A stretch of 64,000 nucleotides of DNA. Source: Miscanthus floridulus. Its lineage: Eukaryota; Streptophyta; Magnoliopsida; Poales; Poaceae. Where the stretch lies: contig NC_089581.1 in assembly GCF_019320115.1 (NCBI RefSeq), positions 96,195,316 to 96,259,315 of the forward strand, read 5' to 3'. How positions within the stretch are numbered: the stretch's first letter is position 1; each line of letters begins with the position of its first letter. Positions 10,100 through 20,858 of the stretch are shown one piece after another. Below the pieces are notes generated by a model, which was not told the DNA's origin, made no database searches, and saw only the letters and a program-made list of their open reading frames with translations. The position numbers and the translations under genes are program-made.

Positions 10100-11284
10100 A
10101 ACAGAGAACAAGCGCCTGATGCGTCGCAGTAAGCAGTACCTGCTCGTCGATGGCAAGCTATGGCGCAAGAACGCAAAGGAGGAAATCTTGATGAAGTGTA
10201 TAACCTAGGGGGATGGTGAACATCTCCTAGACCAAATCCACTTTAGCTCCTGCGGCAACCACGTGGCCTCAAGAATGCTGGTCAGCAAGGCTTTCCGAGC
10301 AGGGTTCTATTGGCCATCAGCAGTAGCCGACGTAGAGAAGCTAGTCCGCCACTGTGAGGGTTGTCAGTTCTTTGCCAAGAGAATCCATGTACTAGCACAT
10401 GAGATCCAGACAATACCAGCCTCCTAGCCCTTCGCATGTTGGGGACTGGATATGATCGGGCCCTTCAAATCGGCTCCACGAAAATTTACATGCGTCTTTG
10501 TGCTGATCGACAAATTTTCTAAGTGGATAGAATACATGCCTTTGATACAGGCATCCTCAGAAAGGCTATCATGTTCCTCGACCAGGTCATCCATCGTTTT
10601 GACATACCCAACAGCATCATCACTGATCTGGGTACTCAGTTCACCGGGAATGCTTTTTGGGACTTCTGCGATGAAAGGAGCATAGTAGTAAAATACATCT
10701 TGGTGGCGCACCCTAGAGCTAATGGACAAGTCGAGCGGGCAAATGGCATGATCTTGGACGTGTTGAAGAAGAGGATGTATAGAGAAAATGACAAAGCTCC
10801 TAGAAGATGGCTCAAAGAGTTACCAGCCATGGTCTAGGGACTCAGTACTCAGACCAGTCATAACACCAGCGTCTCGCCATACTTTATGGTTTACGGCACT
10901 GAGGCAGTCCTCCCTGCAGATATAGCTTTTAGATCAGCACGGGTAGAGAACTTCGATGAAGGCAAGGCCAATGAAGTATGGGAGCTAGAAGTGAATAGCG
11001 CAGAAGAGAAGCGACTTGATTCTTGTGTACATACGGCCAAATACCTTGCTGTTTTGCGTAGGTACTACAACAAGAATGTTAAAGAGCGATTCTTTGTGGT
11101 CGGGGACCTGGTCCTGAAGTGGAAGATGAACCAAGCTGGTGTCCATAAACTCGCAACCCCATGGGAGGGGCCCTTCATGATCAAGGAGGTCACACGACCA
11201 ACGTCTTATAGGTTAGCTCACCTGGATGGTACGGACATACCAAACTCGTGGCACATCGACAAGCTTAGATGTTTCTATGCTTAA
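10100..11284 (+). pseudogene. Integrase of element B (Tat lineage)
   Basis: The zinc module includes HFSSCGNHVAS and CEGCQFF. The core includes GLDMIGPF, IITDLGTQFTGNAFWDF and ANGQVERANGM, giving the D, D, E catalytic residues, and the C-terminal module includes LATPWEGPFMIKEV before the stop at 11282-11284. The lineage is Tat (no chromodomain, HEIQTIP before the core). It is broken by TAG stops at 10206-10208, at the PAS*PF site near 10426 and at 10835-10837, and by a one-base frameshift near 10540. The first and last stops are shared with element A at the same codons. Confidence 0.9.
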
Positions 11285-11863
11285 CTACTAAGATATGTAC
11301 CCCTCTTGTACTTTTGATTTACTTCAATAAAGCTATTATGATTTCTCCGACCACTCTAATGTGTCACTTCGACTTTTATGGTTATTCTAACTCAGCCAGT
11401 AAAAGTCGACCATCACTCCTTCTACGGTTTTTGGAGCAGGACCTGTCTCCGATTCCTCTCAACACGTGCATGGGATCCGCTCTCTATGTTACGGGTGATC
11501 GACAGGTCCCCCTTGGTTTGACTTGTCCATGTCTGTGTGTGCATAGGTCACGCACCTCACATTCCGACCACATGGCAAACTAGGGCTGCACAAACTTTTT
11601 CGAGATGATGTGTCGAGCAAAATGGTACAACTAAACAGAACGTTATCATGTTCTCACTTAGTTACACCAACATAAGTTTCAAGCTTAAATATGTTTTATA
11701 CAAAGCAAACAAGCTTATAATGATATACAGTTACATTATTACAAGCTTGCCTGAAGAGGCCCAAGTTTACAATAACACAACTATGTCCTCCTTCTATAGC
11801 TCTAAGCCTATTACATTGGCTGGTCGGGGCACGCGGCACCTACTGCTCACTGCTTCCAATATC
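11285..11863 (+). other. Convergent 3' region between pol and the antisense gene of B
   Basis: Follows the pol stop. A sense AATAAA at 11326-11331 lies 42 bases after the stop and is conserved in element A (33414-33419, minus). The antisense gene ends at 11864 from the other side, so two transcription units meet tail to tail here. No other gene seen. Confidence 0.55.
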
Positions 11864-13050
11864 CTACTCGAGTCTCGGGGACTCTTGTGCTAGTCGAGCT
11901 GAAGGGGATGGCCCCGCCGATGCCTGGCTAGTCAAGACCATAGGCTTCGTCGGTTGGCTTGCAACTGATGGTGTTTCTAGCTGACTTGTCGATGCCGTAC
12001 CCTGTACAAGTGTTGTCCCACCTCCACACAGGTTAATGTCGCTAATTATCTTTGATGACAGGTCCAGCTGGGCCATCCGAAGCTCCTCTACCATGTCTGG
12101 GTCTACCTCCTTCGGGTATCTAGCCTCCAGGCACTTGAGATCGATCAGGGGGTAGTGGGCACGCACCATGCTTAGCACATGGGCACCCGTGTACTCACCC
12201 GCCTCCTTCACGAACTCTTGGAACCATCCCCATGCTTGTCTGCATCTCTCGACCAGTCCGAGCTAGGGCGTCCTTGGCTCTTCCTCTATGAGTGCTGGGT
12301 CGATAAGGTCGAGGATAGGCAAAATGCCAGTTGCCACTTCCTGGCACTGGTTCTTCCATGTGTCCCGATCCTCGGTGGCCTCGAGGCATCATGCTTGGAC
12401 CATCCAGCTTTCCCCATGGGATCATCCCGAGCAGTTCTGCGATCTGCTCCAAGTGCTCGAGCTTCTTTGACCAGCTGTTCTTCTTCTCCGGAATCGACCC
12501 CATGTCGCACAGGGTGATCGTGTTCGGCTCTTTGTGGATGTAGAACCACTTCTTGTACCATTCGTCCAGTGAGGTGTTCCAGGGGCAGTGCAGGTACTGG
12601 GCCTTCATACCGTCATGCAGATTGAGGTATACGCCTCTGGCTATCTTTGAGCCGCCACTCCCTTTCTTCCGCAGACAGAACAGATGGCGAAAGAGGTTGA
12701 AATGGGGCTGGAAGCCACCATAAGCTTCACAAAGATGGATGAAGGTGGAGACAAGAAGAATCGAGTTGGGATGCAGATTGCAAATCCCAATCTCGTAATA
12801 CAAGCAGAGCCCCTGAAGGAAAGGGTGCACTGGAACCCCAAAACCCCGCTTGAAGAAATCCTCGAAAACCAGAATCTCACCTGGTTGTGGATCGGGGAAG
12901 CTTTCTCCTTCTGGCGCACGCCATCCCGCGAGTGCCTTGTTGGAGCACTCCCATGGTGACGAGGTCTTCGATGGTCTGCTCATTGCTCCTTGACTTCCAC
13001 CACTCCTTCGCCATGACTCCGCCTTTCTTCTAGGCGTCTCTCTTCGCCAT
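11864..13050 (-). pseudogene. Antisense aORF of element B, internally deleted
   Basis: The N-terminal part (start Met at 13050, MAKRDA) holds GWRAPEGESFPDPQPGE, EDFFKRGFGVPVHPFLQGL and FIHLCEAYGGF, the pattern of the plant 'putative gypsy type transposon' domain (PF04195, from memory). Only in Tat-lineage elements is such a gene known between integrase and 3' LTR in antisense. Compared with A, everything between its exon 1 and the middle of its exon 6 is absent, with the join near 12375-12400. The C-terminal piece keeps KEAGEYTGAHVLSMVRAHYPL. Frameshifts near 12960 and 12210 and a stop at codon 7 make it a pseudogene. Function of the family is unknown. Confidence 0.8.
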
Positions 13051-13330
13051 TAATCTGCCCTTGCTAAGGGGGTGGATGCGGTGGAGGGGGGATTGGTGAT
13101 GATTTTCAGAGGAGTAGGGTTCGACAAGAGGAAGAAGAAGGTTGTGGCGGCGAATGACAAAGGGGATCGGTAAAAAGTAACTTACCAGTTCTATATTATA
13201 AATAACCAAGAGCTCTGTCATTTTGTCCGCCCGAGATTCTTGGGAGACGTGTGCATGTGCCGCAGACGGTTGTTTTCACAACCTTGAGATCTACGCCAAT
13301 AAACACGCCTCTTCATTTCTAGTGTACGCG
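13051..13330 (-). promoter_or_regulatory. Promoter-like region of the antisense gene in B
   Basis: Upstream of the aORF start on the minus strand there is GAGCTCTTGG followed by an AT-rich box (TATTTATAATATAG near 13190-13205) and a purine/pyrimidine-biased leader. The same layout precedes the aORF in element A (AACTCTTGGGTTAAATACAG near 29265-29285). Conservation between copies and gene-like spacing suggest a real antisense promoter; this is inference. Confidence 0.4.
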
Positions 13331-13555
13331 CCTCTTCGTTGATAATGTGAGAGGGCCCACACTGATGCACCTCCATACAGGCGCTAAGCGACTGTTTGCC
13401 AGAAAGAGTAAGAAGGCAGAGTGATGTGTTATATCCATCTGCTTTGTTGACCAGACATGGCAGATTGGACTTGATAGAGTAAGGAGATAAATAAATACAC
13501 CAAATAATAATACAAGCGGCGTTCATTTTTTTCACTACATGTCTTGTGCTTAATG
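13331..13555. other. Non-coding segment of B, nothing further seen
   Basis: Part of the long region between the antisense gene and the repeat array of element B. It matches element A near 28970-29130 in reverse orientation. No gene or distinct repeat seen. Confidence 0.5.
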
Positions 13556-13745
13556 ATGGACCAGACCACTGCTGTGCTCAGGGACTGCCCAGACCACTGC
13601 CGTGCTCGGGGACCACCCAGACCACTGCCGTGCTCGGGGACTGCTCCGACCACTGCCTTGCTCGGGGACTGCTCCGACCACTGCCGTGATCGGGTACTGC
13701 TTCGGCTACTAATGTGCTCGAGGACTGTCCCGACCACTACTCGGA
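13556..13745 (+). repeat. About 30-bp tandem array with polypurine-like core
   Basis: About six degenerate copies of a 29-32 base unit, GACCACTGCCGTGCTCGGGGACTGCT, lie in series. The core GTGCTCGGGGACT copies the sequence that abuts the 3' LTR (14612-14627). A shorter version is present in element A near 28800-28940. Confidence 0.8.
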
Positions 13746-14388
13746 GATCGCTTTCCTCGACTACATGTGATTTGTACTCACATATAGTTGAGAGACATTT
13801 ATTTAGACCTTGCTACAAGGCTCATACTTCGCCTTCCAGCAAGCTTGGGGACTACATCGGTACGATGCACCTGCCAATGCATCTCGTATCGCCTGCATGA
13901 CGATTAGATTCTTAACTTCAATGGAAATTCTTTTTTAGACCCTGGCACCACATGCCTGCATCACCTACTACCAGGCTTGGGGACTAAGTGGGCATACTTC
14001 ACCTTGTGGTGAATGTGTTTGTTTAATCGACCCTTATGCTTTGACTAATTGTAAGGATTACTATCGTGCTCGGGGACTGTCCCGACCACTGCTCGGAGAT
14101 CGTTCTTCTCGGCTACATGTGATTTGTACTCACATACAGTTGAGACATTTATTTAGAGCTTGCTGCAAGGCTCATACTTCGCTTTCTAGCAAGCTCGGGG
14201 ACTACATCGGTACGATGCACCTGCCAGTGCATCTCGTATTGCTTGTATGACAATTGGGTTCTCAACTTAACTGAGAATTCTTTTCAGACCCTAGCACCAC
14301 GTGCCTACGTCACCTACTACCAGGCTCGGGGACTAAGTGGGCACACTTCACCTTGTGGTGAATGTGTTTGTTTTTTGACCCCTACGCC
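13711..14388 (+). repeat. Tandem duplication, period about 356 bp, two copies
   Basis: The block from GTGCTCGAGGACTGTCCC (13711) through the box GGTGAATGTGTTTG is repeated from 14067 with scattered substitutions. Both contain CTACATGTGATTTGTACTC and GTACGATGCACCTGCCA. Element A has a single copy (about 28430-28760, reverse). Confidence 0.8.
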
Positions 14389-14627
14389 TCTGATGATCAA
14401 GGACGCTACGCTTCAAGACGCACTTACATTTCTGTTCAGAAATACAAGTGGGCACACTTCCTAGGACAGAAATCTTTTTCTTTTTTCTTAAGAGCACCAT
14501 ACATTCTTTGGACAACCTACTTCTCTGGTGACAACGGTGGTCAAAGATGTCAAGGACTCAAGCCTTACTTGTTGGAGAAGGTTAAAATGGCGTGTCACAG
14601 CATAATACATGGTGCTCGGAGACTAGC

Positions 14628-15099
14628 TATGGGGGTATTAACCCCTATACCCTTATGGCTAAGCTTGGGTCGGTGCGGAGCGGTGGGTCTGGTCCACCAA
14701 AAGACGATGTGTGGCCCGGCCAACCTGATTGGAGTCCCACGCAAGGAGTCAAGGCGGATTTGGTGATCAATCAAGATCCTGGTCGGTTAGAATAGGAATC
14801 CTTATCTGGCCACATATGGCAATTGTAACTAGCTAGGATTAGTTTCCAGATCTGTAACCCTGCCCCCTAGACTATATAAGGCAGGCAGGCGACCCCTCTA
14901 AAAAACATCTCTCATTGACATACAACAATACAAATCAGACACAGGACGTAGGTATTACGCCTTCTTGGCGGCTGAACCTGGATAAAACCTCGTGTCTGTC
15001 TTGCATCACTGTCTTGTTTGTGGCTTGCGCATCTGTCTACCGACAATCTACTACCTTGGGCATACCCCTAGGTAGACTGCCGACCATATTTTGTCGACA
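14628..15099 (+). repeat. 3' LTR of element B (472 bp)
   Basis: Begins TATGGGGGTATTAACCCC (TG mutated to TA) and ends TTTTGTCGACA. It matches the A LTRs at 27645-28116 and 40034-40496 in reverse orientation. The sequence before it, GCTCGGAGACTAGC, is the polypurine-tract position. A TATATAAG box is at 14873-14880. Confidence 0.88.
14873..14880 (+). promoter_or_regulatory. TATA box in the B LTR
   Basis: TATATAAG in the context CCTAGACTATATAAGGCAGG. The same box is at the matching place in the A LTRs (reverse strand). Confidence 0.6.
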
Positions 15100-15109
15100 C
15101 ACTTACACT

Positions 15110-15686
15110 TTAACTCAGCATTCACATACGTCAGCCTAAACCCATCTCCAAGACTTAATACTCATTTTTCTTTTGATCCAATGGCCGATGTGAAGCTGTG
15201 ACTTTTCCACTAAAACAAACTCTTAGAGCCGATCGCTTGCATCGGCTGTTGGCTTTCATTGCTGATTTTAATGAAGCCTCCTTCCCATGTCTTGCTTACG
15301 GACTCATTAGCATGAACCAGTTCGACATCATCTCCATGCCATTGAATCAAACACTGATGCATGATCGACGGTATGCAGCAATTTACATGAATTCAATCAC
15401 GACCAAGGAGTAAACTGTATGATCCTTTCCCAACAATAACGAAGAATGTGGTGAGCAGAGTTTTACTCCTGATTGTCAGTTCAACGTTTATTGCCCCTTG
15501 GGTCTTAGACGTGTTACCTCCAAAGTCTCAGAGTATCATGTTAGTTTCCAATAGATCTTCTGGTCCTTTGCCAAGCTTACAAAAAGTAGTATAAGGCATA
15601 AGATTGACAGATGCACTTCCGTCCACCAACATCTTGCTCATCGGTTTTCCATCGACAAAACCTTTCATATACAACACCTTCAAGTG
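15110..15686 (-). pseudogene. Protease and start of pol, element C
   Basis: Minus-strand translation gives VLYMKGFVDGKPMSKMLVDG, where LVDGSASVNLMPY is the Tat-type protease loop (D-G in place of D-S/T-G-A), then KTQGAINVELTIRSKTL and FFVIVGKGSYSLLGRD. In-frame stops and small shifts occur. The frame can be followed to the junction with element B's LTR at 15100, which fits interruption by that insertion. Confidence 0.65.
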
Positions 15687-18522
15687 CTAATGTTTGACTG
15701 GTCTATCAAATATCGCTTGCTGCACGACTGTTAACTTGGCAACCATCTCTTCATACTCTGACTCGTTGAAGATTGAATAAACTTCCTGATCTGTCGGAGC
15801 TCTAAATTCTGATGGTAATAGAAAAGCCATTTGAATATTAGCCGATGGTTGCCTCTTATCAGCTATCTGCTTGGTACGCCATACTTGGGTTTTACTGGGT
15901 GCTTGAGCCTGTTCCATCTCTCTATTCCTTAGGCGCTGCACCCTCCTCTTTTGGCTTCTCGTCAAATCTCGTGGGCACCACTGGCCTTCCTACCATGTGT
16001 ATATTCTTTCAGCGCCTTCCTCTTCATGATAAGCCTAGTTCTGTCCAATGACTCTTTTCCCCAACCGATCATGAACACTTTTGTTTTTTAAGCGCCAATC
16101 CATGTTGTTATAATGATATGCATCCTAAGCATGGATAGACCGGCGGTTGGTTTGAGATTGCCTATACTCTCGATATTGATTGCTACATTCTGGACAGTCG
16201 TGTCTAGTAGGCAACTTCAAACCTTCATTCCAGCAGTATCTGAAGAAATGACAATTCCAGTGTGATTCGGCTTGTTCCCTTTCATACTTCTCTTTTTCTA
16301 ATTGATGCTGGTATGCTTGATCTTTTAATGAACGCTGATAATCCTTTTCCTTCTACTGCTGCCATTTATTCAACAGAATCCAAGATGTGACCCACGGCTT
16401 TGACGTCTCTGCTTTCGATGTCATCCCCTGCTCGTATTGACTCTTTTGTTCGGCATGGCGTCTTCTAATCTCTCTGTACTCATCAGCCGATGTTTGTATT
16501 TTGGGATCGACTGTTCCAGCTTCTCTTGATTTGGTTGATGTTAGGACCTTGGTTTTTCCTTTGAACAGCCCAGCATCAACCATGTTCTGATCTCCTGGGA
16601 AAGGATTATCATCGACTTTCATCTTCCGAGGCATATCGAATTTGAGCCTCCCTTGCTTAATAGCTCTCTGTATATGCTGCCTAAAGATTCTGCATTCATT
16701 AGTGGAATGAGAAGTAGCGTTATGGAATTTGTAGAACTTCTTGTTCTTCAACTGATCAGGGGGCAACATGACATGACCAACGGGCAACTTGATCTGCCCC
16801 TTCTCAAGCAAGAAATCGAAGAGCTTGTCCGATTTGGTAACATCAAAGTCATAACTCTCCTCAACTCCTCTTCGCCAAGGATTTGGCACCATCACTGTCT
16901 TCTTGCCCCAATTCCATTCAGCTGCAGTGACCTCTTCTTCTTCATCTTCATAGCCGTCATTGACTGAATATGGATCGTAAGCTTCGGCTACTAAAGTACT
17001 CTTCTAGAATCGGGTATCTCTGCGTATGCTCTTGAATTGGCTATTAAGTGCTGCCACTTGTTGAGCCAGTTGACCCAAGTTGTCAAATTCCTATCTCAGC
17101 AGCTTCTCTTTCCACATTGGCAGCATTCCTTGGATGGCTAAAGCAGCTAACTGATCATCTGTCAAGCTCAACAAGAAACACAGATTCTTAGTCTCTCGGA
17201 ATCTCTAAAGAAACTCAGTGCCCGATTCATTTGTCCTCTGTCTCATGGTTGTCAAATCGGTTATTTTCTTCTCTCCAGTCCCAGTGTAAAAATATATATG
17301 AAACTTCTTCTCCAGGTCAGCCCAATTGGCAATGGAGTTGACTGGTAGTGATGAGAACCAAGTGAAGGTTGGCCCTAATAGGGACAAGGAGAAGAAACAA
17401 ACTCGATGGGCATCCTCAACTGATGCTTTGCCCAAGTGTAAGATACCAACTAACATGTTCTATTGTGCTTCTGGTGTCTTGACTAGTGAACTTGATGAAT
17501 TCTGGGAGCCTATAATTTGTAGGGAGGACGACCAAATCATACCATTCTGGATATGGGCGTTTGTACGAAAAAGTCATTCCTTTTGGCTTTGGACTGAACT
17601 GACTCTTCATCATCTAGGTCACCTTGAGCAGCAACTCATCAGCTTGCGGATTCAGATTTCTCGGTACTTGCTAACCCATCTATGGATTGAAATCCTACGT
17701 GCCTTGATACCCTAGATTTGGTATCATGTGGAGGGTGTTATAATCTATGCCATAATGATAGCCTTGTGGAATCTCAATCTGTTGGGTCCTTTGCTGGCTT
17801 ACTGCTTGAAGTCTCTAATTATAGACATAAGGATCTATATCTCTACGGATCCTCTGAATGGATGGTGCTATCTTCTGAGCCAACGACGGTATGTGTCCTA
17901 ATGTGCCAAAATTGATCATCTAGTTTTGACTTTGCCCTGCTGGCTGCTGCACACACTACACTGACGGTCTAGGATTGTACTGTATCTGATTTGTAGCAGT
18001 ACTTGGAGTTTGTTCAGATGAACCTTGAAGTGCCTGGACTTCACCATTACCAGCTAGTGCTGCTTCTTGATGGCTAGTGCTGACTTGATTAGTCCCTTGG
18101 GTCAATGGATCTGGAATGTTGTAACAAGTTGATCCAACCTAACTAACTGGAATTCCATGAATCGCCTCTTTCATGGCGTTGTGAAATGTGTCAACGAAAG
18201 CTTCATTGTGGCTTGATAGGGCATCATGAATAGATTTGTCTATGGCTTCCGCAAAGAAATGCCTATCTTCAGCTTCAACTGTATCTGTCTGTCCATGTAG
18301 TAGAACTCTTGGTAGTGGAAATTTCTGAATAACTGTGTTGTCACGTGTTTTGGTGTAGGACAACAAACACTTCTTCTGAAATTCTTCTATAGCTTTGTTG
18401 ATTATATCCTTATCTTCATCAGGTAGGTCTTCATAATGTACCATAAGGATGTTGTCATTGTTGTGAACCACCATGACGATTGTGGTGGTCCCACCGGGCG
18501 TGGCAGAAACATGTGTTGACAT
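15687..18522 (-). pseudogene. Gag of element C, degenerate
   Basis: N-terminal piece at 18139-18522 (start MSTHVSATPGG). A capsid-like segment follows with LPEFIKFTSQD and AHRVCFFSLSLLGPTFTWFSSL then NWADLEKKFHIYF (17205-17600). The C-terminal piece has KFHNATSHSTNECRIFRQHI (16353-16895), the Cys/His-containing motif typical of grass Tat gag, and last MTRSQKRRVQRLRNRE (15687-15965). Several stops and shifts separate the pieces. Clearly a retroelement gag; capsid boundaries are approximate. Confidence 0.8.
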
Positions 18523-18651
18523 AGAATTTCATCCCGTGCCGAGGACACACACTGCAAGCCAGAAGGGTCTGCTCGATGGAGCAGATCCACCTAGCTTCAG
18601 CACAAGGGGTGGTCGATCCTGTGCAATCCTCTAGAGGCGTGCCAGTCAATT
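18523..18651 (-). other. Leader and possible primer site of element C
   Basis: Between the gag start and the LTR. TGGCACGCCTCTAGAGGATT on the minus strand starts at 18644, seven bases from the proposed LTR end. It is in the right place for a primer site but I cannot match it to a tRNA. Confidence 0.4.
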
Positions 18652-20302
18652 TGACCCTACAATTGACAAGGAGAGAAAGTTCATCAGTAATTAAGGGCGG
18701 AACTTGCCGATGTTGCCAGACAATTCTGAAAGTACGGCTATGAGAGCCGATATGGAAGGAAATTGGCTAAATAGCCAATCCTAGTATATTCATGAGAATA
18801 AGTCAGAGCTCATGGGGTCGTATGAAGAAGAATCGGTTATCATTCAGAATAAATATCATTTAAGCAAACATTAATCAATGGCAATAAGATATCGATGATG
18901 ATTGGTTTATACTGAGCCAATAATTACAAGTAATCAAACTCTTGTTTATGTAAAGAAACAATTCAACACCGCTCAACCATCTAACAAAGATAAATCTAAT
19001 GAACATGTTAGATCTCATCTATCGCCATGACCAGTGGGGCATGAGGTAGAATCATGCAGGTCATAGAAACAACAATAGACTCAACAACCCTAACTCATTA
19101 CTAATATCAGTGGGGCATGAGGTAGAATCATGCAGGCCATAATACAATATCAAGATCATGGGGCTAACACATCTTTCAACTTATCTCTACTTCAACGATC
19201 TCGTGATGTGAACTATTCATGAAAGCATTTGATATCGGCTAAACAGCTGATTCAGGCATAGCACCCAGTTAAGGTCATGCCTTCTCAGGAACGGATCTAC
19301 CAACTAACGATCCCCACTCCATGGTGCCAACAATGGGGTGAGAGGCAGAATCCCATAGGCCATGATGACGGGCCATGGAATGGTTCTCGCTAACCAATAG
19401 ATCTACTCAAGATCAAACATGCCTTAACCGCAAGCTATGCATGATTAAGATTGATATAAAACAGCCAATAAAAACATAACTCATCATTTAAGATGTAGAT
19501 TAGATTAGTTTAAGATTGGCAAACAATGGGTTAAATAAGATATGAGGCCGATCTAGATCAATCTCAATCGGGTAGAGTGATATTGCTATAGTTAGATAAA
19601 CAATGAATGCAATAAGCAATATCGATAACTTAATGAATCTACCAAAGACTGTCATTCAAAGGTACAGCCGATAACTTGACCTGGGTCTAATTCAAGTAGT
19701 GGGGTGTGAGGTAGAATCACACAGGCCATACTTGAATTAGGCAAGAGTCAATAACTAGCTTATACCAGAGCCACAGTGGGGGTTGACCAGATCGATGCAG
19801 CCATACGAACAGAGGTATAAACCATGACGGTACTTACAACAAGCAGTGGAGGTCGACTGGATCGATACAGCCGTACTCGCTGAAGAACTCACCAAGATCT
19901 ACTCTACTCCTACTCCTAAGGGGTGGCCAGAGCCGAAAAAAGTAATTGACTTGTATTTGATTGATTGGTCCCCTCTTACAATAGCCGGGGTTTGGTATTT
20001 ATACCCGGAGCCTAAAACGAACCCTACTCGAGTACGACTTAATACAATCTTTGGCATAATGAAAACATTTCTAATTTAAGATAACTTGGACTCTAATCTT
20101 TTCCTTTTTGTAGAGTCTAACATGTTTTCATCCTGGCATCGAGCGTAGCCTCCGTCATTATCTGTTGGCGCTGTCCAAAGAAAGCCGATTCCTAGATTTT
20201 TGCATCTGAATCAGCTATTTCTGATCCACCTGATCCCTTGATGATACGATCCTAGGAGCTTCTGGGTCCCTATGACTCTCCTTCCAAATTTTGGTGTAAA
20301 CA
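18652..20302 (-). repeat. 5' LTR of element C (about 1.65 kb)
   Basis: On the minus strand it begins TGTTTACACCAAAATTTGG and ends GGGTCA. The right end is uncertain by a few bases (20302-20308) because ACA repeats there. It carries four spaced copies of a box like GTGGGGCATGAGGTAGAATC followed by CAGGCCAT (near 19036, 19110, 19335, 19702). No coding frame of interest. Confidence 0.65.
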
Positions 20303-20315
20303 ACATCAAGTGAGT

Positions 20316-20320
20316 CATAG
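20316..20320. repeat. Target-site duplication CATAG, left copy (outer element)
   Basis: CATAG directly precedes the left LTR and recurs at 50036-50040 directly after the right LTR. Confidence 0.9.
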
Positions 20321-20470
20321 TGTCGATGCGAAAAGTGACCAACTAGTAAATATTTGTCATTTTGTCGTATGTTGTGATCATATGTGGCCTAGCACTCAAT
20401 GACACAGGGTTTATACTAGTTCAGGCGATGTACCCTACGTCTAGTCTGAGTCGGTCGGTGACTTTATTCC

Positions 20471-20858
20471 TCTCGGTATGAGACCAACGAGATACCCCAC
20501 AAGGAAGGGAGAAGATCTAGTCTAACTAGGATTCTTCCCCTGTAATCTTAGTAGTAGTATTATTCTATAATCCTACTAGGAACTCTCATTGTAAACCGAC
20601 TAGGATTCTGACCTTCTGACTATATAAGGGAGGGCATGGTTCCTAGAGTAGAGGAGAGAACACAACACTTTACAATCAATCCAACTTAAAGGCTAACGCC
20701 AACTGGACATAGGGATATTACTCGATCATGATTGAGGGCCCGAACCAGGTTAAATCGACTGTCTCTTGCATTTACCATCGAGTTCTGCATATGCTGAAGC
20801 CTAAACAAAACTACCCCGGGTACCCCCGTGGTAGGCTATCAGTGGTCAAACATTAGTG
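20471..20858 (+). repeat. 5' LTR of the 2.0 kb element
   Basis: Matches 22097-22478 with about a tenth of positions changed by eye. The TATA region CTGACTATATAAGGG is near 20617-20631. The 3' boundary is less certain because the last bases read CATTAGTG where the partner has CATCGACA. Confidence 0.8.

Larger units (their letters stand above)
10058..15099 (+). mobile_element. Tat-type Ty3 element B, 5'-truncated
   Basis: The plus-strand element retains the start of integrase, the rest of pol, a convergent antisense gene (aORF), a repeat-rich non-coding segment and the 3' LTR. LTR and gag through RNase H are missing; the left end is the scrambled filler. Sequence and order match minus-strand element A (27645-40496) throughout, so B and A are two copies of one family in opposite orientation. 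The right LTR ends at 15099 directly against element C, which suggests B inserted into C's pol region, but no matching left TSD survives. Confidence 0.88.
15100..20302 (-). mobile_element. Tat-like Ty3 element C, 5' half
   Basis: A minus-strand element with a 5' LTR at its right (18652-20302), gag remnants (about 15700-18522) and a protease remnant (about 15490-15686). The rest of pol and the 3' LTR are missing, cut at 15100 by element B. Its gag and protease are not close to those of A or of the outer element, so it is a separate family. The outer element's left TSD begins 14 bases beyond its LTR. Confidence 0.8.
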
